From contig MIAY01000043.1 in NCBI GenBank assembly GCA_001829315.1, forward strand, positions 1 to 64,000: a DNA stretch of 64,000 nucleotides, given 5' to 3'. Origin of the DNA: Spirochaetes bacterium GWE1_32_154 (GTDB taxonomy: Bacteria > Spirochaetota > GWE2-31-10). The translations under genes were made by a program, and so were the position numbers. Within the stretch, counting starts at the first letter, position 1. Each line of letters begins with the position of its first letter. Positions 16,911 through 25,486 of the stretch are shown here, piece by piece. The notes below the pieces were generated by a model, which searched no databases, had not been told where the DNA came from, and worked only from the letters and a program-made list of their open reading frames with translations.

Positions 16911-17330
16911 TTACTCATTTATAATCCTCTTAGATAACCATTGAAGCTGTTTTCCAATACTTAAACCTAACATTGGAATTTTATAATATTTAAGATGTGA
17001 GAGTAAAAATTTTCTGTAATTATTTCCAGCCAAAAAGATGAATTCATCATGTTCAATTTCTGTCGATTTCTTAAGTTGGTTTAATACGAAATTTGCCCGC
17101 TCTTTTTTTTCATTAGAATGCATTTTATTGAGAGTCATATCATAAGGTTCAATTATTTCATTTAATCTCAACAAACCATATTTAGCAGAAAGAATGAAAA
17201 TTTTATCAGGATTTTGAGATTTTGCATATTGAAGATTCTTCTGGAAGAGTGGGCTTACATACAAATCTTGAGCTTTTGTTTTGTAATTAAGTTTTTTACT
17301 GACACATGAAATCAATATTATAGTTCCCAT
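16911..17330 (-). CDS. DUF6884/YaaA-like protein
   Basis: A 139-residue protein opening with ISCVSKK and followed by AQDLYVSPLFQKNLQYA, then ILSAKYGLL and EPYDMTL. This combination defines the DUF6884 group, distantly related to YaaA-type proteins. Members are common in mobile islands and cassette arrays; some sit near DNA-modification genes. Its function is unproven. The start, with AAAGGG upstream, lies only about 24 bp after the right-hand end of the attC-like site, as expected for the first gene of an integron cassette. Confidence 0.7.
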   Translation of the reverse strand: MGTIILISCVSKKLNYKTKAQDLYVSPLFQKNLQYAKSQNPDKIFILSAKYGLLRLNEIIEPYDMTLNKMHSNEKKERANFVLNQLKKSTEIEHDEFIFLAGNNYRKFLLSHLKYYKIPMLGLSIGKQLQWLSKRIINE

Positions 17331-17353
17331 AATAACCCTTTGCAGGGCATGGT

Positions 17354-17481
17354 ACCTAACGCCCTGCCCATATCTCGACGTTTTTCTCTTTGCCGAAAAA
17401 GGCGCATGCCAGACAAAGAGAAAAATGTGGCTTTAGCCCAAGAATGGTACTCCGTTCACAGCAGATATGGGCTTGTTATGA
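17354..17481 (-). repeat. attC-like recombination site (integron cassette end)
   Basis: Read on the minus strand the element runs from CATAACAAGCCCATATCT to AGATATGGGC and then GGGCGTTAGGTACC. GTTAGGT fits the integron core-site consensus GTTRRRY, and the opposite end carries the complementary AAC. Between them are an outer 10-bp pair (GCCCATATCT/AGATATGGGC) and a second perfect 12-bp pair (TTTTTCTCTTTG at 17391-17402 region with CAAAGAGAAAAA) separated by unpaired bases, i.e. an imperfect bulged hairpin of attC type, about 128 bp long. It overlaps the 3' end of the membrane-protein gene at 17433 and is followed within 24 bp by the next gene, as in cassette arrays. Folding has not been computed. 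Confidence 0.55.
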
Positions 17482-17951
17482 GAAGTTTCGGTATTTTTTA
17501 TAGTAAAATTTTTTAGCGCTTTTATATCTTTAAACCAGTCGTTAGTATCTTTCATTAATAATAGAATAAATCCAATTAATTGTAATATATATTGCATAGT
17601 TGATACTGAACCCAAAATTACATTTAATCTAAAATTTAATATAATAGAAAAGATATAAAATATTAACCCAGGTGCAACTAAAATTAAATAAATCAATCTT
17701 GCCCAATTTTTACCTTTTCTCATAAAAAATGGAATCAAACAACAAATTGTCATTAATAAAGTCATTCCAATGATTGATATAATATTTATTACGTTAGAAT
17801 CATTAAATTTTGTATACTTAATTAATAAGAAATTTAAAACACCAAGATAAAATGAAGAGATTATTAAAATTGTCGCTAAATTTACTGTAAAAGGAATTTT
17901 ATTTCTTAAACTATCTAATTTCATTTTATAATTATCAATTTCATTTTCCAT
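17433..17951 (-). CDS. Four-helix integral membrane protein, cassette-borne
   Basis: A 172-residue protein with a short charged N-terminus (MENEIDNYKMKLDSLRNK) and four hydrophobic segments near residues 20-45, 55-75, 85-110 and 118-135, then a polar tail. I recognise no family with certainty. AAGGA precedes the ATG. Its last codons lie within the attC-like site, a layout often seen in integron cassettes where the site forms the end of the gene. The sequence is AT-rich like its neighbours. Confidence 0.6.
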   Translation of the reverse strand: MENEIDNYKMKLDSLRNKIPFTVNLATILIISSFYLGVLNFLLIKYTKFNDSNVINIISIIGMTLLMTICCLIPFFMRKGKNWARLIYLILVAPGLIFYIFSIILNFRLNVILGSVSTMQYILQLIGFILLLMKDTNDWFKDIKALKNFTIKNTETSHNKPISAVNGVPFLG

Positions 17952-18186
17952 ACTAAATCCTTAGTGCCGAAAATTTTCATAATTCGAAATATATGTATTT
18001 CGCTTTTACTCATATAATATATACTACAATAAACAATAAATCAATACCAATGTATAAAAATAAATTAATTCCTAAATTATTATCCCATAACTATAAAACA
18101 CATATCAACTTGCATTGAGTATGCAAAAAGTTCACAATTAATGACAATACCCACCCTTTTATGAACTTCACTTTTTACACCAAATA

Positions 18187-18502
18187 TCACCTCAAACCAA
18201 TACTCTCATTCGCCTGCAATATAGCTCTATCAAATTCTCTATAACTATACTTCAAATAAATAAGCGTATTCTGAATAGATGAATGCCCCAAAAATTTCTG
18301 CACCTTGACTATATCCACACCGGATTCCAATAATTGAATAGCCCTTGTATGTCTCCAAGCCCTGGTCGTAATGAGTACATTACTGCCCGGGTATGCCTCA
18401 TAAATGACAATGTGTCTACTCCCTGGCAATTCCTAACCTGTCACAATCCACTTTCAACATTTTATCAAACGACTGCCGAATTAATGGTTTCGCACTTTCA
18501 AT
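18187..18502 (-). pseudogene. Tyrosine recombinase remnant, frameshifted
   Basis: One frame (about 18502-18433) reads SAKPLIRQSFDKMLKVDCDR and ends at a TAG; it resembles the start of a phage-type integrase catalytic domain. A second frame (18429-18187) contains WRHTRAIQLLESG and LGHSSIQNTLIYLKY, i.e. the catalytic arginine, the LGH motif and the nucleophilic tyrosine region. The two parts look like one recombinase broken by a frameshift, with the N-terminal DNA-binding domain lost. The histidine of the usual HxxR is not evident (RAWR). It is not recognisably an IntI integrase. Inactive; it marks past mobility beside the attC-like site. Confidence 0.65.
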
Positions 18503-18567
18503 CTAATTTCAAACATAGTTTTTCCCCGCTGTAAATCTTCTATTCTCCATGTTTCAAATTACTAAAC

Positions 18568-19161
18568 TTATTTGAATCTAATCAGAATATAAGACCCTAA
18601 TCCACCCATAAATTTTGCTGATAATGCTATGTCATTACCCGGTAAAAATGATGCTACAAGATTCAAAAGAAGATCAGCATTTAAGGATATCGGGGAAAAA
18701 GTTATCAAATCATTTATTTTAATCTCAAATGAAATCCGGTGCGATATACCAAAGTATATTTGATCAAAAAGCTCAATACTTTGACGACTCCATTTATAAT
18801 ATTCTGTTTCTCTCCAAAAATATCTATGTACAAACGGTATTATTTTAAAAGTAGGAGCCGGTGATGAAAATGTAAAAAACGCCCTGCCCTTTCCAAACCT
18901 GAAAGTCGGATAAAATGTATGTGAAAAAATCATTCCCTGATCGTAAATTGAACTCGAATACATCATTGTGTACCCGGCATCAATAACATTATCAAAATAA
19001 AAATACTCGGTCACTTTATGCCGTAAAATAAAACCGGCAGTTCCATTCGCCTGAAAAGGAAGTCCTGAATTAAAGTCAAGTTTAAAACCGGCATGGACAT
19101 CTTTTGCTGATAAAGATAGCGTAAAAACAAGTATAAATAACAAAAACATTAATTTTTTCAT
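18568..19161 (-). CDS. Small outer-membrane beta-barrel protein
   Basis: A 197-residue protein with a cleavable signal peptide (MKKLMFLLFILVFTLSLSA) followed by alternating polar and hydrophobic strands rich in Phe, Tyr and Gly (HAGFKLDFNSGLPF, AGFILRHKVTEYFYFDN) and a strand-like C-terminus ending in IRFK. This is the look of an 8-stranded barrel. No family recognised. It starts 25 bp after the PD40 lipoprotein gene and shares its direction, so the two are probably co-transcribed. AGAGG precedes the ATG. Confidence 0.6.
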   Translation of the reverse strand: MKKLMFLLFILVFTLSLSAKDVHAGFKLDFNSGLPFQANGTAGFILRHKVTEYFYFDNVIDAGYTMMYSSSIYDQGMIFSHTFYPTFRFGKGRAFFTFSSPAPTFKIIPFVHRYFWRETEYYKWSRQSIELFDQIYFGISHRISFEIKINDLITFSPISLNADLLLNLVASFLPGNDIALSAKFMGGLGSYILIRFK

Positions 19162-19185
19162 AAATAACCTCTGATGTATATAATA

Positions 19186-20232
19186 TTAGAAACCTTCCGG
19201 CATTACAGATAAAAACAAATCAACCCCGCCTTTTGATACGGATGGTAAATTGCGAAGAAATTCTCTATTTGATGAAAAAATAAGTATCTTATTTTTTGAA
19301 ACATTACCGGTAAAAGACATAAACTTATCGCCTGATTCATATAATGTCGGTCTATACTCATCACTTTCAGTATTCATTTTTTCAAAGTATGTTCTATCAA
19401 ACTTATCCGGTTCATGGGTTTTAATAACATTGTTGATATTATCTGGAGTTCCCCATCCGGTTGCGGTTTTTATTGAATAATAAATATCATACCCGCCATA
19501 GCCGCCTTCTCTGTCTGAACTGAAAACCATATAATTACCATGAATATAAGGGAATTTATCATTACCTGATGAATTGACTATGTCAAGTTTTTTAATATTA
19601 CCTTCATCAATCGGTTCGGATAGCCATGTTTTAAAATCCAATTTACTGGCATTGGTATTTTCATAATAATAAATATTATAAACATTATTACCAGCTCTAT
19701 TTGAACAGAAATATAAAATATTAGTTTCATAATCATACACAGGATACGCATCATCGGCATTTAGATCATTTCCGCCAAAGAGTTTTAGTTCCAACCCGTC
19801 ATAGAAATAAATATTTAATTTACCATTAGCTTCTCTATCTGATGCAAAAAGATAGACATCAGTAGTGACATCCTGCTTCCGGTTAGCGGGAAATACAATT
19901 GGCCCAAACTCATTGGCATCTGAATTACACGCCTTATGTAAATAAGGCCCCCCTGCATCTGAATTAACGCTTATAGAATCATTTGAAGAGTAACCGCATT
20001 CAAATGAAATATTGCCGGTCCACACATCAAAATTATCACCGGCACTTCCGCGATTTGTTGAAAAAATAACATTTGATCCAAAACTGAATGTCGGCGGTGC
20101 AGCCATATTATAATCATCATACTCTGAAGATATACCGCTCAAATGAAATACACCATGTTTCATAGTTATTGTTACCGTCGGATAACATGACATTAAAATA
20201 AGCGGTATAAGAAAAATTGCATACTTTCTCAT
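19186..20232 (-). CDS. Lipoprotein with PD40/TolB-like beta-propeller repeats
   Basis: The start at 20232 gives a lipoprotein signal (MRKYAIFLIPLILMSC) with the lipobox cysteine at residue 16. The mature part has several WD40-like PD40 units recognisable by F-S-S-N/D-R motifs: FSTNRGSAGD, FASDREANG, FCSNRAGNN, FSSDREGGYGGYDIYYS and FSSNREF. Such repeats form a six-bladed propeller as in TolB and occur in OmpA-associated envelope proteins. It probably sits in the periplasm, anchored to a membrane. It is the leading gene of a two-gene unit with the small barrel protein. A longer frame from 20280 exists but lacks the signal-peptide logic. Confidence 0.75.
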   Translation of the reverse strand: MRKYAIFLIPLILMSCYPTVTITMKHGVFHLSGISSEYDDYNMAAPPTFSFGSNVIFSTNRGSAGDNFDVWTGNISFECGYSSNDSISVNSDAGGPYLHKACNSDANEFGPIVFPANRKQDVTTDVYLFASDREANGKLNIYFYDGLELKLFGGNDLNADDAYPVYDYETNILYFCSNRAGNNVYNIYYYENTNASKLDFKTWLSEPIDEGNIKKLDIVNSSGNDKFPYIHGNYMVFSSDREGGYGGYDIYYSIKTATGWGTPDNINNVIKTHEPDKFDRTYFEKMNTESDEYRPTLYESGDKFMSFTGNVSKNKILIFSSNREFLRNLPSVSKGGVDLFLSVMPEGF

Positions 20233-20288
20233 TTTTAATCCTTCTTTACTATTGTATTTTTTATAGAGACAAATATACAATTTACTGT

Positions 20289-20303
20289 GTTATTGTCAAT
20301 AAC
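20289..20303. promoter_or_regulatory. Perfect 15-bp palindrome between divergent genes
   Basis: GTTATTG-T-CAATAAC is a perfect inverted repeat with a one-base centre, placed 57 bp upstream of the PD40 lipoprotein start and 82 bp upstream of the aminotransferase start. The size and position suit an operator for a dimeric repressor; the regulator is unknown. Confidence 0.35.
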
Positions 20304-20385
20304 TTTTATGCCTGGATTTAATGACATTTTTTTAAATAAATGATATACCTTACTTTCTATTCATGATCGTATATTAAGGAATAAA

Positions 20386-21603
20386 ATGAAAAAAATACCG
20401 TTTTCTCCACCGGATATTACCGAAGAAGAAATTGCTGAAGTTGTTGATACACTCCGGTCAGGCTGGATTACAACAGGACCTAAAACAAAACGTTTTGAAG
20501 CAATGATTTCTGAATATTGCGGTGTTGAAAAAACGATTTGTTTAAACAGTGCAACGGCAGGTCTCGAACTGGTTCTGCGATTATTTGATATTGGCCCGGG
20601 TGATGAGGTTATTACAACTCCGTATACGTTTGCAGCTACTGCAAATGTGATTATTCATACGGGAGCAACACCGGTATTTGTTGATGTAAAACCTGATCAA
20701 TTTAACATTGATCCCGATGCGATTGCCCGTGCAATAACCCATAAAACAAAGGCTGTTATACCGGTTGATTTTGCCGGTTTTCCGTGTGACTATAAAGAAA
20801 TATATACAGTACTGAATGATAAAAAGCATGTATACCATCCCAAGCCGAAGACTCTTCAAGAGTTAATTAACAGACCACTTGTTTTAATTGATGCAGCTCA
20901 TTCGTTTGGTTCATCATATAATGGTAAGAAATCGGGGAATCTGGGTGATTTTTCAGTTTTCTCATTCCACGCGGTTAAAAACCTTACCACTTCTGAAGGT
21001 GGTGCCATAACATTTAATGCAATCGGCGACGCAACATCAGATGAATTATACAAAAAACTTCAGCTTTTATCTCTTCACGGACAAAGTAAGGATGCGTTTA
21101 CAAAAATGAAAGCCGGTGGCTGGTTTTATGATATTGCGATAGCAGGCTACAAATATAATATGACTGACATCGCGGCATCTCTGGGTATTGTTCAGTTAAA
21201 ACGATTTAATGATATGCAAGTTGTTAGAAAATCACTCTATGAAAAATACATATCGCTTCTTTCAAATGACTCACGAATTATATTGCCTGACTTTAATGCA
21301 AAAGACAAAGTATATTCATATCATCTTATGCCGATACGAATTAAAAATGCCGATGAAAAAATGCGTTCTTCAATCATTGAATTTGCTGCTGAAAAAAACA
21401 TTGCTTTGAATGTTCATTTTATACCGGTAACCATGCATCCTGCGTATACATCACTCGGTTATTCAATTACCGGTACGCCTCACGCTTATAACTCATACCA
21501 CAATGAAATAACGCTTCCATTATATTCAACAATGACATTAGATGATGTCGATTGTGTTGTTTCAGTGCTTCACGATGCGTTAGAAAGTATTCTAAATCAA
21601 TAA
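20386..21603 (+). CDS. DegT/DnrJ/EryC1-family sugar aminotransferase
   Basis: A 405-residue fold-type I PLP enzyme. The PLP lysine is in FHAVKNLTTSEGGA near residue 205, and the PLP-phosphate and ring contacts are seen in NSATAGLEL near residue 50 and DAAHSFG near 165. It begins with the family's typical PFSPPDITEEEIAEVVDTLRSGW. These enzymes transaminate nucleotide-linked keto-sugars to amino sugars for surface polysaccharides. Two glycosyltransferases follow co-directionally, so an O-antigen or glycan pathway is likely. An insert of about 20 residues before DAAHSFG is unusual. AAGGA precedes the ATG. Confidence 0.85.
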   Translation: MKKIPFSPPDITEEEIAEVVDTLRSGWITTGPKTKRFEAMISEYCGVEKTICLNSATAGLELVLRLFDIGPGDEVITTPYTFAATANVIIHTGATPVFVDVKPDQFNIDPDAIARAITHKTKAVIPVDFAGFPCDYKEIYTVLNDKKHVYHPKPKTLQELINRPLVLIDAAHSFGSSYNGKKSGNLGDFSVFSFHAVKNLTTSEGGAITFNAIGDATSDELYKKLQLLSLHGQSKDAFTKMKAGGWFYDIAIAGYKYNMTDIAASLGIVQLKRFNDMQVVRKSLYEKYISLLSNDSRIILPDFNAKDKVYSYHLMPIRIKNADEKMRSSIIEFAAEKNIALNVHFIPVTMHPAYTSLGYSITGTPHAYNSYHNEITLPLYSTMTLDDVDCVVSVLHDALESILNQ

Positions 21604-21649
21604 CATTAATTCTAAATTTGACGATAGTGTTTATGAGGTCAATTGAATA

Positions 21650-22855
21650 ATGAAAATAGTACATATAACACAATACGATGTAAAAGGATTTATTGAAAGT
21701 GCTGCATATAAAATTCATAAATCACTGATAAAGGCCGGCTTTGAATCCCGGATGCTGGTTATTGAGAAAAATACAACTGATCAGAATGTTACAAAGATTA
21801 AAACAAATGCAATTATTAATTCGATACAAAAAAACTTAAATAACCGGCTTTGCAAACCGGAAATTATACCGGACAGTTCGTTCAGTTTTGGTATTTTCGG
21901 GATTGATATTTCGGGTCATTCACTTGTTAGAAATGCTGATATAATCCATTTACATCAGATGAGTGAAAAACCGTTTGGCGTGGAATCAATTCAGAAAATC
22001 ATAAGACTAAAAAAGAAAATTGTCTGGACATTGCAGGACTCGTGTGCGTTTACCGGCGGATGCCATTATACCGGAGCGTGTGAAAATTTTAAAATTGAAT
22101 GTAAAAACTGCCCGCAGCTTGATTTTCCTGGTGAAAATGATATATCGTTTAAAATATTTACGAAAAAAGCAGGATTTTTGCAGAATGCACATATGTGCGT
22201 GATTTGTTCAAGTGATGCACTTCGTAACCAGACTCAGGAAAGTGCCCTGTTAAAAAAACAGATTATTACAACAATTCAAAATCCGGTTGATACTTCAATT
22301 TTCAGGCAATCAGTACGAATGCAGGGAAAAAAGAAATATATTCTGTATGGAGGCGAAATTCATCATACCAACGGGGGATGGAATGACTTTCTTTCTTCTA
22401 TAACATTGTTTGAACAATCGCAACCTGAACTCTCATCATTTTGTGAAATAATTATATTAAGTGATCAAGAAATACCTTCGGTTCCTGATGTTAAAATGAA
22501 GATTAACAGTGCCGGAATTGTCAGCAACACCAATCAGTTAGCTGGGATTCTTACGATGTGCAGTATTTTTGTTTTACCTTTATTAGAAGAGAATACAAAT
22601 ACAATACTGCTTGAAGCACTTTCATGCGGATTACCTTCTGTCACCTTCTTCGTTAATGGAATTAATGAAGTAATAATCCACAAGGAAAATGGTTATGTAG
22701 CTCAGTTTAAAAATAACACCGATCTCGCAGCGGGTATTGAATGGTGCCTGAATAACAGAGAAACTGCCGGTAAAAATGCAATTGAAAGAATGAACAAAAT
22801 CAATAAAGATGAAATAGTCAGTTCTTTATACATTGAAACTTACAAAGGAATATAA
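21650..22855 (+). CDS. Group 1 (GT4-like) glycosyltransferase
   Basis: A 401-residue GT-B fold enzyme. The N-terminal half has the cysteine-rich segment WTLQDSCAFTGGCHYTGACE followed by CKNCP, typical of a GT4 subgroup acting in capsule or O-antigen synthesis. The C-terminal half has the donor-binding EENTNTILLEALSCGLPSV (the E-x7-E motif). The stop overlaps the next gene's ATG (TAATGG), implying coupled translation. Donor and acceptor cannot be predicted. Confidence 0.85.
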   Translation: MKIVHITQYDVKGFIESAAYKIHKSLIKAGFESRMLVIEKNTTDQNVTKIKTNAIINSIQKNLNNRLCKPEIIPDSSFSFGIFGIDISGHSLVRNADIIHLHQMSEKPFGVESIQKIIRLKKKIVWTLQDSCAFTGGCHYTGACENFKIECKNCPQLDFPGENDISFKIFTKKAGFLQNAHMCVICSSDALRNQTQESALLKKQIITTIQNPVDTSIFRQSVRMQGKKKYILYGGEIHHTNGGWNDFLSSITLFEQSQPELSSFCEIIILSDQEIPSVPDVKMKINSAGIVSNTNQLAGILTMCSIFVLPLLEENTNTILLEALSCGLPSVTFFVNGINEVIIHKENGYVAQFKNNTDLAAGIEWCLNNRETAGKNAIERMNKINKDEIVSSLYIETYKGI

Positions 22856-23646
22856 TGGATAAAAATAGTACGGTATCAATAATAACAGTTTGTTTTAATT
22901 CTGCAAAAACGATTGAAAAAACTATTCAATCAGTATTAAACCAGACTACTAAACCTTTTGAATATCTGATAATTGACGGTAATTCTAAAGATGAAACGCT
23001 TTCTATTATTGACCGTTATTCAAGTCAATTTGAAAATAAGGGTATACGATTCGTTGTTATCAGTGAAAAAGATACCGGTATTTATAATGCGATGAATAAG
23101 GGAATTAAGCTATCTCAAGGTGAATTACTCGGCATAATTAATAGTGATGATTATTATGAACCTGATGCGATTTCATCAATTATAGAAATGTATACTCATT
23201 CGCAGTCACCGGATATTATTCATGGCAACATCAATATACTTCATCCTGACGGGTCAATAAGAAACGTCAGAACCTCTTTTACCGTCAATGATTCACGCTC
23301 CGTTACAGAAGATTACTCACTACTAAAAAAACGTATGATACTCAGTCATCCTTCGTGTTTTATTAAAAAATCATCCTACGAACACTTTGGCTTATACAAT
23401 GAAAATTATGCAATTGCTGCAGATTATGATTTAATAGTCAGATATTACAAAGCCGGAGCACGATTTGTATATGTAAATCACATAATTACCAACATGACAA
23501 TCGGCGGGATAAGTCATTCAAATAAAATTAAAGTGATTCTTGAAACATTACGCGTACAAAGGGAACATCATATTGTTTCACTGAGCTCATTGACACGCAG
23601 TTTTTATGAATTATCAATTGCGATAGTTAAGAAAATTATCGGGTAG
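22855..23646 (+). CDS. Family 2 glycosyltransferase
   Basis: A 263-residue GT-A fold enzyme with the opening VSIITVCFNSAKTIEKTIQS, the acidic LIIDGNSKDET and the nucleotide-metal binding NSDDYYEPDA (DxD equivalent). A later SHPSCFIKKSSYEHFGLYNE is typical of WcaE/colanic-acid-like members. No membrane segment. It is the third gene of the sugar cluster and ends it. Confidence 0.85.
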   Translation: MDKNSTVSIITVCFNSAKTIEKTIQSVLNQTTKPFEYLIIDGNSKDETLSIIDRYSSQFENKGIRFVVISEKDTGIYNAMNKGIKLSQGELLGIINSDDYYEPDAISSIIEMYTHSQSPDIIHGNINILHPDGSIRNVRTSFTVNDSRSVTEDYSLLKKRMILSHPSCFIKKSSYEHFGLYNENYAIAADYDLIVRYYKAGARFVYVNHIITNMTIGGISHSNKIKVILETLRVQREHHIVSLSSLTRSFYELSIAIVKKIIG

Positions 23647-23720
23647 AGGATTTAATACTTTTTAGCTGTTTTATGTAATAAAAAAGAACATAGAAAGACC
23701 TCTATTCCGGGCAACGAAAT

Positions 23721-24563
23721 TTAGAGTTTTTCAATATCAACAATTGAAAGTCCGGTAGCTTTGGAAATAATATCTACAGTTACACCAAGTCTCTTGAAGT
23801 TTTTAGCATCTTCAATTTTACCTTCAAGCTTGCCTTTTTGAATGCCTTCCTGCATTGCTTCGTCAAGACCAGTATTGTAATCGAGTTGCCATATTTCGCG
23901 ACGTAGTGCTTTATCCCGAAGTCTTTCATCATTGTTAAATTTTTTGAAAAGTGAATGTGCCTTACGAATCTCAGGATCATTATTAAGTAGTAATGTCATT
24001 TTGTCCTCCTCTTTACCTTCATATTTAAAAAAGGTAAGCCATTTGTCGAGATGTGCTTCCACAAGTCCCGGCTGAATATATTTTTTCAGTTCAATAAAGT
24101 GCATTTCAAGATGATCGGTTAGTAGATATTCCGGATTGTCTTTTTCGAGGAGCATAAAGCAACTATGAATTTTTGTAGCATCAGGGAACATTTTAAAGTT
24201 AACAAGATTAATGCATATCACCGGATGAAGAGTAGTATATGTTTCTTTTTGTTTAATTTGTGTTGCATACAGTCGTGCCCAGTAGTACAAAGATCGTTGT
24301 GCAAAAGATTTTTCATCCCTCACTTGTATTTCTATGTCGTACAAGCGGTTGTTGTTATCAACAGCTTTGATGTCGAGCACCGTTTCTTTATCAAACCGGT
24401 ATTTTTTTATGTTTACAAGGTTTTTAACTTTTGCAGAATGAATCGTTGTAAACTTTGAGTCTAAAAGAACGCCATTAATAAATGAAACAAGGAGATCCTC
24501 ATTTTCTTCATTACCAAGAAGATACAGTATAAAAAGGTCATTGAGTGCCGTAATTGATTTCAT
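23721..24563 (-). CDS. Rpn-family recombination-promoting nuclease
   Basis: The start at 24563 gives a 280-residue protein opening with KSITALNDLFILYLLGNEEN. The PD-(D/E)XK site is seen as VLDIKAVDNNNRLYDIEIQV, with D and E-x-Q as metal ligands, followed by QRSLYYWARLYATQI. The C-terminus has the helical TVDIISKATGLSIVDIEKL motif seen at the end of the Rpn gene at the window start. A TTG at 24599 could extend it by 12 residues. It lies next to the single CRISPR repeat. The core looks intact. Confidence 0.85.
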   Translation of the reverse strand: MKSITALNDLFILYLLGNEENEDLLVSFINGVLLDSKFTTIHSAKVKNLVNIKKYRFDKETVLDIKAVDNNNRLYDIEIQVRDEKSFAQRSLYYWARLYATQIKQKETYTTLHPVICINLVNFKMFPDATKIHSCFMLLEKDNPEYLLTDHLEMHFIELKKYIQPGLVEAHLDKWLTFFKYEGKEEDKMTLLLNNDPEIRKAHSLFKKFNNDERLRDKALRREIWQLDYNTGLDEAMQEGIQKGKLEGKIEDAKNFKRLGVTVDIISKATGLSIVDIEKL

Positions 24564-24641
24564 AAAAAAAATAATACTGTAAAATGGAGATAAAGGCAAG
24601 ATTATTTTTATCCTATAATACCGGGAATCAGCACTTGCAAG

Positions 24642-24680
24642 GTTTCAATCCTTATTTTAATGGAAGAACGGTTAAAAGAC
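24642..24680 (-). CRISPR. Solitary CRISPR repeat downstream of cas genes
   Basis: On the plus strand the 39-base segment opens with GTTTCAATCCTTATTTTAAT and ends with GGTTAAAAGAC. On the minus strand it therefore ends with ATTGAAAC, the common 8-nt crRNA 5' handle of type I/III repeats. It lies 222 bp beyond the end of the minus-strand cas4, where an array would be expected in the same orientation, with 24681-24901 as the leader. No second copy is found within 200 bp on either side, so the array is reduced to one repeat or the match is a remnant. The exact 3' boundary of the repeat is uncertain. Confidence 0.6.
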
Positions 24681-24901
24681 GTCATTGAAGCTAACTATTT
24701 TACCAGTAACAAATTGCTGGTTTTTTTGAAAAAATAAAACGGTTCTTAGCATCAAAAAAACAATACATAAAATGGTAAAATGGTTAAAAATCCGCAACTA
24801 ATACACCCTCTAACTTTATTTATATCATATAGATACATATCATGCAAGGAACAAATTCAATAAATTATACATATCAAAAATTGTAATGTCAAAGATCTCT
24901 T

Positions 24902-25486
24902 TTATTTAGAACAAATATTTCGGTAACAACAATCATTACATCTTGATTTACAAGAAGTTGCTTTTGGATATTTATTCATTGTTATTATCATATTAATTTC
25001 ATTAATATATTTTAAAAGTTTAGCGTAATCAGATTTTTTAAATACTATCTCCTCTATATGATTTTTTGATCTGGTATACACTATATAACCTCTACTTACC
25101 TCAATATTATAATTTGTTTTTATCATTAGTCCATACATCAAAGATTGAATCTTATATGTTTTAAATACTTTATTCTTAAAAACTGCAAATTTATAATCTA
25201 AAGGAGCTGCGGTTCCATCTTTCAGAAATAAAATCTCATCAATTTTTCCATAAATGGAATTTATTTCATCATATACTTCCTGCTCAATCAATTTCTTCTT
25301 CACCAATATTTTTTTTCTGGTATAATCAGTATTCTGCAAACTTTTAATTTTATGAATCCGTCGTCCTTCTTCTACTTTAAATCGTTTCGCTTCATTTTGA
25401 GGAATATCTAAAACTTTCATATAGTAGATAAATCGCGGACAATATAGATATTCAAGCATTATTGATGGCGTTATATTCAGTATCAT
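24902..25486 (-). CDS. cas4: CRISPR-associated exonuclease Cas4
   Basis: A 194-residue RecB-fold nuclease. One cysteine lies in YLYCPRF (Cys16) and a cluster occurs at the C-terminus (CKSRCNDCCYRNIC, residues 179-192), together binding the 4Fe-4S cluster. The nuclease motif is GKIDEILFLKDG followed by PLDYKF, with the usual acidic residues and lysine. Cas4 trims and selects PAM-bearing prespacers for Cas1-Cas2. The start overlaps the Cas2 stop by four bases. It is the last gene of the cas1-cas2-cas4 unit. Confidence 0.88.
   Translation of the reverse strand: MILNITPSIMLEYLYCPRFIYYMKVLDIPQNEAKRFKVEEGRRIHKIKSLQNTDYTRKKILVKKKLIEQEVYDEINSIYGKIDEILFLKDGTAAPLDYKFAVFKNKVFKTYKIQSLMYGLMIKTNYNIEVSRGYIVYTRSKNHIEEIVFKKSDYAKLLKYINEINMIITMNKYPKATSCKSRCNDCCYRNICSK

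Noticed and set aside
17341-17367. GCAGGGC/GCCCTGC hairpin as a stand-alone terminator
   Set aside because: The pair spans the attC-like core and has no T-tract; it is better read as part of the cassette junction.
24681-24901. Further CRISPR repeats or spacers between the repeat and cas4
   Set aside because: No second copy of the GTTTCAATCC...AAAAGAC unit is present on either side; the sequence is a plausible leader only.
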